A stretch of DNA of 64,000 nt, from positions 62,001 through 126,000 of the forward strand of contig JARLJI010000102.1 of assembly GCA_031291295.1 (NCBI GenBank), in the 5' to 3' direction. This document shows positions 58,634 through 64,000 of this stretch, piece after piece. A program made the position numbers and the translations under genes. This stretch comes from Rhodoferax sp. (GTDB taxonomy: Bacteria; Pseudomonadota; Gammaproteobacteria; Burkholderiales; Burkholderiaceae_C). Below the pieces are notes generated by a model. That model ran no database searches. It had not been told where the DNA came from and worked only from the letters and a program-made list of their open reading frames with translations. Position 1 is the stretch's first letter. The number at the start of each line of letters is the position of its first letter.

Positions 58634-58772
58634 GATGATCTCCTTGAGAAGGCACAGCTGCCCTTGCCTTTATTTAAACGCACCAGCGCCCATCCCGACT
58701 ACCGACTGCACAGTGAAGATCATTGCCAGACGTAACAAACACGGCGGATAAGCGCTGTAACAGGCGAAACGG

Positions 58773-58799
58773 TTACAAATCGACCGGCCCGCCTAGAAT
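58773..58799 (+). promoter_or_regulatory. Promoter candidate for glnS
   Basis: TTACAA (58773-58778) and TAGAAT (58794-58799) are separated by 15 bases. The -10 ends only six bases before the glnS ATG, so transcription would start at or next to the start codon and the mRNA would be nearly leaderless. Confidence 0.4.
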
Positions 58800-58805
58800 C
58801 GGGGC

Positions 58806-60607
<1,802 letters not shown>

Positions 60608-60611
<4 letters not shown>

Positions 60612-61207
60612 GCCCCCCTCGTTCCAGCGGTCTCAAGCACCCCATTGTGGTGGTGATTGCCGGGCCCAATGGCGCGGGCAAGTCGACCGCAGCACCGTTT
60701 TTACTCAGACAAGCTTTGGGCATTCTGGAGTTCGTGAATGCAGACCAGATTGCCGTGGGGCTGTCTGCGTACGCGCCTGAAACCGTGTCATTTGAGGCAG
60801 GCCGCATCATGCTCAAGCGACTTCAAGAACTGGCTGCAGCCAACGTTAGCTTTGCGTTCGAATCTACCCTGTCCAGCCGTACGTTTGCCCTGTTTCTGAC
60901 CCGCTGCAAGGCGCGCGGTTACAGCGTTCAGATATTTTATGTGGCGCTGCCCAGCGCAGAGCTGGCCGTGAACCGGGTGGCGCTGCGCGTCAAGCTCGGC
61001 GGGCACGCCATACCGCAAGCAGACGTGGAGCGTCGCTTTCAGCGCAGTTTGCACAATCTGCATGCGCTGTATCTGCCGCTTGCCGACCGCTGGACCATTT
61101 TGGATAATGCATCTGGCACACTCAAGCCTATTGCCCACGGCACTGCACGCCGCACTTACGTAGAGGAACCGGAAAAATGGCTCAATCTAAAACGACTCGC
61201 CCAGTAA
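60608..61207 (+). CDS. Zeta-toxin-like P-loop kinase
   Basis: The 199-residue protein has a Walker A motif (VVIAGPNGAGKST, near residue 20), NADQIA, and FESTLSSRTF, which together match the zeta-toxin/AAA_33 family; proven members phosphorylate UDP-N-acetylglucosamine. ATG 60608 overlaps the glnS stop (ATGA). A small basic protein gene begins inside its last 31 bases in another frame, as expected for a two-gene toxin-antitoxin unit. Whether it is toxic here is unknown; some relatives are not. Confidence 0.8.
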
Positions 61208-61368
61208 AGAAGAACAGTGCATCAACCCGCCCGGCCACAGGGCAAGACAAGGTCGCTCAGGCCTTGATCCAAGCATCCAGACAGGCCCGAAAACAGCTCA
61301 TGGCGCAAGGACTGAAGCTGCCCACCCAGAACTGGGCCGGCTCTGCCGTGCGCAACCCGGCCGTCTGA
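61177..61368 (+). CDS. Small basic protein, possible antitoxin of the zeta-like kinase
   Basis: The 63-residue protein is rich in Lys, Arg, Thr and Ala at the start, with a predicted helix in the middle (QDKVAQALIQASRQARKQLMAQGLKL). It starts within the toxin-like gene, overlapping it by 31 bases in a different frame. The tight overlap argues for co-translation. It does not resemble the classical epsilon antitoxin, so its role is inferred from position only. Confidence 0.6.
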   Translation: MAQSKTTRPVKKNSASTRPATGQDKVAQALIQASRQARKQLMAQGLKLPTQNWAGSAVRNPAV

Positions 61369-61436
61369 AATCCAGCCCTCTGCGCGACGTTTTCCGGCAT
61401 GGCGTACCAGCGCCTTCGAAAGCGCAAGCTCCGGGT

Positions 61437-62342
61437 TCAGTCAAAAAACTCTTCGTCAATCTTCTTGATCTGAATGGTTTCTTCGACGCGGCAACCGATG
61501 TCGTAGCGAATCATCAACCGTGTCAGCAAGTGACCATCAATCAGCACAATACGCTTGCTCAGAAGATCGGCGGTTTCCTTGGCCGCCGGAGAAAAACCGG
61601 ACGTCGTCACGAACAAGCCCTTGCTGGCCTTGAAGCGGTCCAAAGAGCCAAAAAAATCGCGTATATCTCCCGCGGAAACCTTGTTGTCGGCGTACCGCTT
61701 GGCCTGCACATAAATCCGATCTAACCCCAGAGCATCCTGGTCAATCACGCCATCGACACCACCATCGCCGCTTTTTCCCAGTGCGCGCCCGGCCTCCGCG
61801 GCAGAACCGCCATAGCCCATCGCGACAAGCAATTGCACGACAAGGCGCTCGAAAAAGTCTGGTGGAGCCGCAAGCACTTTGGCCAATAGTTCCACGCTCA
61901 GGGATTTGTCCAGTTCGGCATGTGCGGAGCGGATGATTTCATCCGGAGTCAGGTCTTTCAGATTCGCTTCAGGCGTCGGCGCGCTGCCAGAAGGTTGATC
62001 GCTGACTTCTCGAAATAATTTGAACTCCGGGAATGTCTCCAAAAACTTGATGTTGATGGACGGCGGCGGAGAAGCCAGCACGGCGCGTCCCCTCTCGCTG
62101 ATGACGAAATGACCCCGCCGGGTCAAGTCGACCAAACCGGCCTTGCCAAGGTAACTCTTGGCCCAATTAACCCGGTTGGCAAAAGTGGTCTGCTTGCCTG
62201 AAGGCAGCAGTTCGGATAGTTCAGCTTCCGTCAAACCCAGTTGCTTACCAAGCAAGCCGACGACCTCGGAAATTTTGATCTCGCCATTGGCCGACGCTCG
62301 AAGCACCGGCAGCATCAGCGTCTGAAAGTCGGGTATTGCCAT
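61437..62342 (-). CDS. mrr: Mrr-type restriction endonuclease
   Basis: The 301-residue protein has the N-terminal winged-helix Mrr_N domain (up to about residue 90, GHFVISERGRAVL) and the C-terminal nuclease domain with FERLVVQLLVAMGYGG, GDGGVDGVIDQDALGLDRIYVQAKRY (PD-QxK-type active site: Asp, then Gln-Ala-Lys) and VTTSGFSPAAKE. Mrr cuts DNA carrying certain foreign methylation patterns. With the MmeI-like enzyme it forms part of the restriction repertoire of this region. It has no methylase partner, as usual for type IV systems. Confidence 0.9.
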   Translation of the reverse strand: MAIPDFQTLMLPVLRASANGEIKISEVVGLLGKQLGLTEAELSELLPSGKQTTFANRVNWAKSYLGKAGLVDLTRRGHFVISERGRAVLASPPPSINIKFLETFPEFKLFREVSDQPSGSAPTPEANLKDLTPDEIIRSAHAELDKSLSVELLAKVLAAPPDFFERLVVQLLVAMGYGGSAAEAGRALGKSGDGGVDGVIDQDALGLDRIYVQAKRYADNKVSAGDIRDFFGSLDRFKASKGLFVTTSGFSPAAKETADLLSKRIVLIDGHLLTRLMIRYDIGCRVEETIQIKKIDEEFFD

Positions 62343-62441
62343 GAATGAAAAACCTCCACTTTTTTTGTAGTATCAAGATTATCGTTTCAGCTGCATCGAT
62401 CGCATGAAGATCCGGCTGCTCGAAGCTGCCGGCACGCCCCC

Positions 62442-62517
62442 CTACAACCAGCGCCTGACGCCCAACTTGTAGCCTTCGTAACGGCTGCCGAACAGCGTGG
62501 ACAGCACCGGTTCTTCG
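62442..62517 (-). pseudogene. Duplicated 3' fragment of the isoprenylcysteine methyltransferase-like gene
   Basis: The minus strand encodes EEPVLSTLFGSRYEGYKLG...RRW and a stop, close to the end of the gene at 63753 (EERALSTLFGSRYEDYKSG). The similarity at DNA level covers about 75 bases. It is a remnant of a duplication or rearrangement. Confidence 0.8.
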
Positions 62518-62572
62518 GACAATTAGGGTCCGGACAATTAGGGTCAGATTCCGGACAATTAGGGTCAGATTC
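62516..62572. repeat. Tandem 21-base repeat
   Basis: CGGACAATTAGGGTC begins three successive units (62516, 62531, 62552); the last two are complete at 21 bases with AGATTC added. The phrase AATTAGGGTCAGATTC resembles sequence found at ends of REP/IS200-type elements in related genomes, so this may be a mobile-element scar. Confidence 0.65.
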
Positions 62573-62581
62573 TAATTACCT

Positions 62582-62764
62582 CTGGTCAAAACCTATCAAC
62601 AGCTCGATGCCGCCATGGATGCGGCCTACGCGCTGGGTGGCGGCAAGAAGAACTACAAGAACGACGCCGAGCGTGTGGCGTATCTGATCGAGCTGTCCCA
62701 GCGCCACACCAGGCTGCTGCCCACTGACAAAGCCAAATCGACGCGCCGGGCCAGGGCTGCTTGA
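62582..62764 (+). pseudogene. C-terminal fragment of a DNA methyltransferase
   Basis: The frame reads VKTYQQLDAAMDAAYALGGG and continues to RVAYLIELSQRHTRLL before a stop. It resembles the C-terminus of large restriction-modification methylases (compare AHQQLDAAVAAAYGW in the MmeI-like protein of this window). No start codon or upstream part is present. The rest of the 62343-62854 interval consists of the duplicated fragment, the tandem repeat and short unassigned DNA. Confidence 0.65.
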
Positions 62765-62854
62765 ACGGTTTTGGCAACAACGCCGTTCTCATCCTCAAAC
62801 TTGACTTGCCCCCACTTCCATGTGGCATGCCTTGCCCGCGGATAATCCGGCCTC

Positions 62855-63328
62855 ATGAACCTCTCTCTTTCTCTCTTCCCCCTCGGCTGGCAGCACTATC
62901 TGCTGGGCGGGCTGCTCGTGGGCGCGGGCACGGCGCTACTGTTCATTTTGACCGGCCGTATCGGCGGCATGAGCACGCTGTTCTCGAGCACCTGGTCTTT
63001 CGTGGTGCGCCGGCCGTTTTTCCAGCAGGCGCGGTTTGTCGATTCGCGCAACTGGCGGCTGGTGTATGCGCTGGGCTTGATCCTGGGCGGGCTGGTGTGG
63101 TGGCTGGGCTTTGCCGGGGGCGTGCGCGAGGCCACAAACGTGCCGGCATGGCAGCTGCTGGTGGGCGGTATTTTTGTGGGCTACGGGGCACGGCTGGGCA
63201 ACGGCTGCACCTCGGGTCACGGCATTTGCGGGCTGGGCTCACTGCAGTGGCCTTCGCTGATGGCGGTGCTGACCTTCATGGCGACAGCGTTCCTCACGGC
63301 CAACCTGGCGACAAGGTGGCTGTCATGA
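62855..63328 (+). CDS. YeeE/YedE-family transporter, first half
   Basis: The 157-residue membrane protein has four to five spans and the family Cys motif GARLGNGCTSGHGICGLG. YeeE/YedE proteins import thiosulfate or related sulfur compounds; short pairs encoded by two genes are common. It overlaps its partner by four bases (ATGA), so the two halves should be made in equal amounts. Confidence 0.85.
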   Translation: MNLSLSLFPLGWQHYLLGGLLVGAGTALLFILTGRIGGMSTLFSSTWSFVVRRPFFQQARFVDSRNWRLVYALGLILGGLVWWLGFAGGVREATNVPAWQLLVGGIFVGYGARLGNGCTSGHGICGLGSLQWPSLMAVLTFMATAFLTANLATRWLS

Positions 63329-63783
63329 GCGTGACCAACAAGACTCTCCCGCGCGCGCTGGCCACGCTGGTGGCGGGCGCGCTGTTCGGCTTCGGCCTGT
63401 CGCTGTCCACCATGATCCGGCCCGAAGTGGTGCTGAGTTTTCTGCACTTGAAGGACTTCGGCCTCATGCTGGTGATGGGCGGCGCGGTGGCGGTGGTGGT
63501 GCCGGCCTACAAGCTGGCACCCCGCCTGCTGGGTCGCCCGCTGCTGGGCGACGTGTTTCGCAGGCACCCCAGCGTCTGGAACCGCGACACGCTGGTGGGC
63601 GCGGCCCTGTTCGGTGTGGGCTGGGGGCTGTGCGGCGTATGCCCAGGCCCGGCCATTGCCGGCCTGGGTGCTGGCAACTGGAGCCTGCTGTGGGCGCTGG
63701 CCGGCATCGCGCTGGGTGCGCTGTTGCAGGGGCTGCGGTCGGACGCACGCCCCTACAGCCAGCGCCTGACGCCCGACTTGTAG
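63325..63783 (+). CDS. YeeE/YedE-family transporter, second half
   Basis: The 152-residue protein has about four spans, an N-terminal ALATLVAGALFGFGLSLSTM segment and the second Cys motif GWGLCGVCPGPAIAGLG. With the upstream half it should form one sulfur-compound permease. Its last 31 bases overlap the 3' end of the convergent methyltransferase gene. Confidence 0.85.
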   Translation: MSVTNKTLPRALATLVAGALFGFGLSLSTMIRPEVVLSFLHLKDFGLMLVMGGAVAVVVPAYKLAPRLLGRPLLGDVFRRHPSVWNRDTLVGAALFGVGWGLCGVCPGPAIAGLGAGNWSLLWALAGIALGALLQGLRSDARPYSQRLTPDL

Positions 63784-64000
63784 TCTTCGTAACGGCTGCC
63801 GAACAGGGTAGACAGCGCCCGTTCTTCAGGCTGGATCTGGAAGCGGTTTATGTACAGCACAAAGGCCGCCGGGCCCAGCAGCGCCCAGGCGCAAGACAGA
63901 TACACGGCCCACGCCACAAGGACAAACACGAGGCCGACGTACATCGGATTGCGCGTCAGCCGGTACACGCCTGAGCACACCAGGGTCGCGGCTTTTTCGG
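63753..64000 (-). CDS. Isoprenylcysteine carboxyl methyltransferase-like membrane protein (partial)
   Basis: The frame is open to the right edge of the window (64000), so the N-terminus is missing. The visible end has EKAATLVCSGVYRLTRNPMYVG, the SAM-binding signature of this family, followed by two spans and FQIQPEERALSTLFGSRYEDY, where the Glu pair is conserved. These proteins methylate isoprenoid or phospholipid-like substrates in the membrane; the bacterial role is generally unknown. Its 3' end is duplicated at 62442-62517. Confidence 0.85.
   Translation of the reverse strand, partial: EKAATLVCSGVYRLTRNPMYVGLVFVLVAWAVYLSCAWALLGPAAFVLYINRFQIQPEERALSTLFGSRYEDYKSGVRRWL

Noticed and set aside
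62516-62572. Possible CRISPR array
   Set aside because: Only two and a half units of 21 bases with no spacers between them and no cas genes; it is a plain tandem repeat.

Overview
The window is high-GC DNA from a betaproteobacterium, most likely family Comamonadaceae (Polaromonas / Rhodoferax / Variovorax type). The call rests on gene content (nasA-ybiB-cobA, rpsU next to a yqeY-type gene, trmJ and suhB divergent, an Anbu protease, an Atu terpene operon) and on several short dispersed repeat families that I associate with this family of bacteria. The assignment is inference; no rRNA or tRNA gene was seen.

Layout. 1-18.35 kb is ordinary chromosome: the end of an assimilatory nitrate reductase with siroheme (cobA) and molybdenum cofactor (mog) genes, ribosomal protein S21, PmbA, DarP, a LysM/FecR protein, serine acetyltransferase, TrmJ, a PagL-type lipid A deacylase, SuhB, a FUSC membrane protein, a beta-propeller protein and an exported creatininase-family protein. 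18.38-29.6 kb is an island of visibly lower GC with no recognisable integrase or transposase. It has two modules. The first (18.39-22.58 kb) is a small regulon around an ECF sigma factor: a Lys-Cys-rich exported peptide with an unidentified partner gene, a cytochrome c / periplasmic thioredoxin / CcdA operon, an exported beta-barrel-like protein, and a DUF2892-sigma pair. Three promoter-like sites with the same elements (GAACC, 17-base spacer, TCTTA) sit in front of the three transcription units. The second module (22.76-29.3 kb) is arsenic resistance: arsA diverging from arsR-arsI-arsC-acr3-arsC', where the last gene is internally deleted, followed by a frameshifted methyltransferase, a Met/His-rich exported protein and a Crp/Fnr regulator. 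The island ends at an AT-rich junction that runs into the start of mutS.

29.6-39.3 kb holds mutS, a large MmeI-like single-chain restriction-modification enzyme containing two inverted copies of a 60-base repeat, a HigBA-type toxin-antitoxin pair translationally coupled to the proteasome-like protease Anbu, an alpha/beta hydrolase and a CLC chloride channel. 39.3-51.4 kb is a complete nine-gene acyclic terpene (citronellol/geraniol) utilisation operon on the minus strand, with the TetR regulator as its first gene and a palindromic operator in front. Two of its enzymes carry in-frame insertions of dispersed repeats. 51.5-64 kb contains uppP, small membrane proteins, a LytS/LytR-type two-component pair with a fatty-acid-hydroxylase gene between its members, glnS followed by a zeta-like toxin pair, an Mrr-type restriction endonuclease, a scrambled region with duplicated gene fragments, a split YeeE/YedE transporter and the end of an isoprenylcysteine methyltransferase-like gene.

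The strongest candidate for an undescribed system is the ECF-sigma / Cys-rich peptide regulon at 18.4-22.6 kb. A second recurring theme is the number of normally intergenic repeats that lie in frame inside genes.
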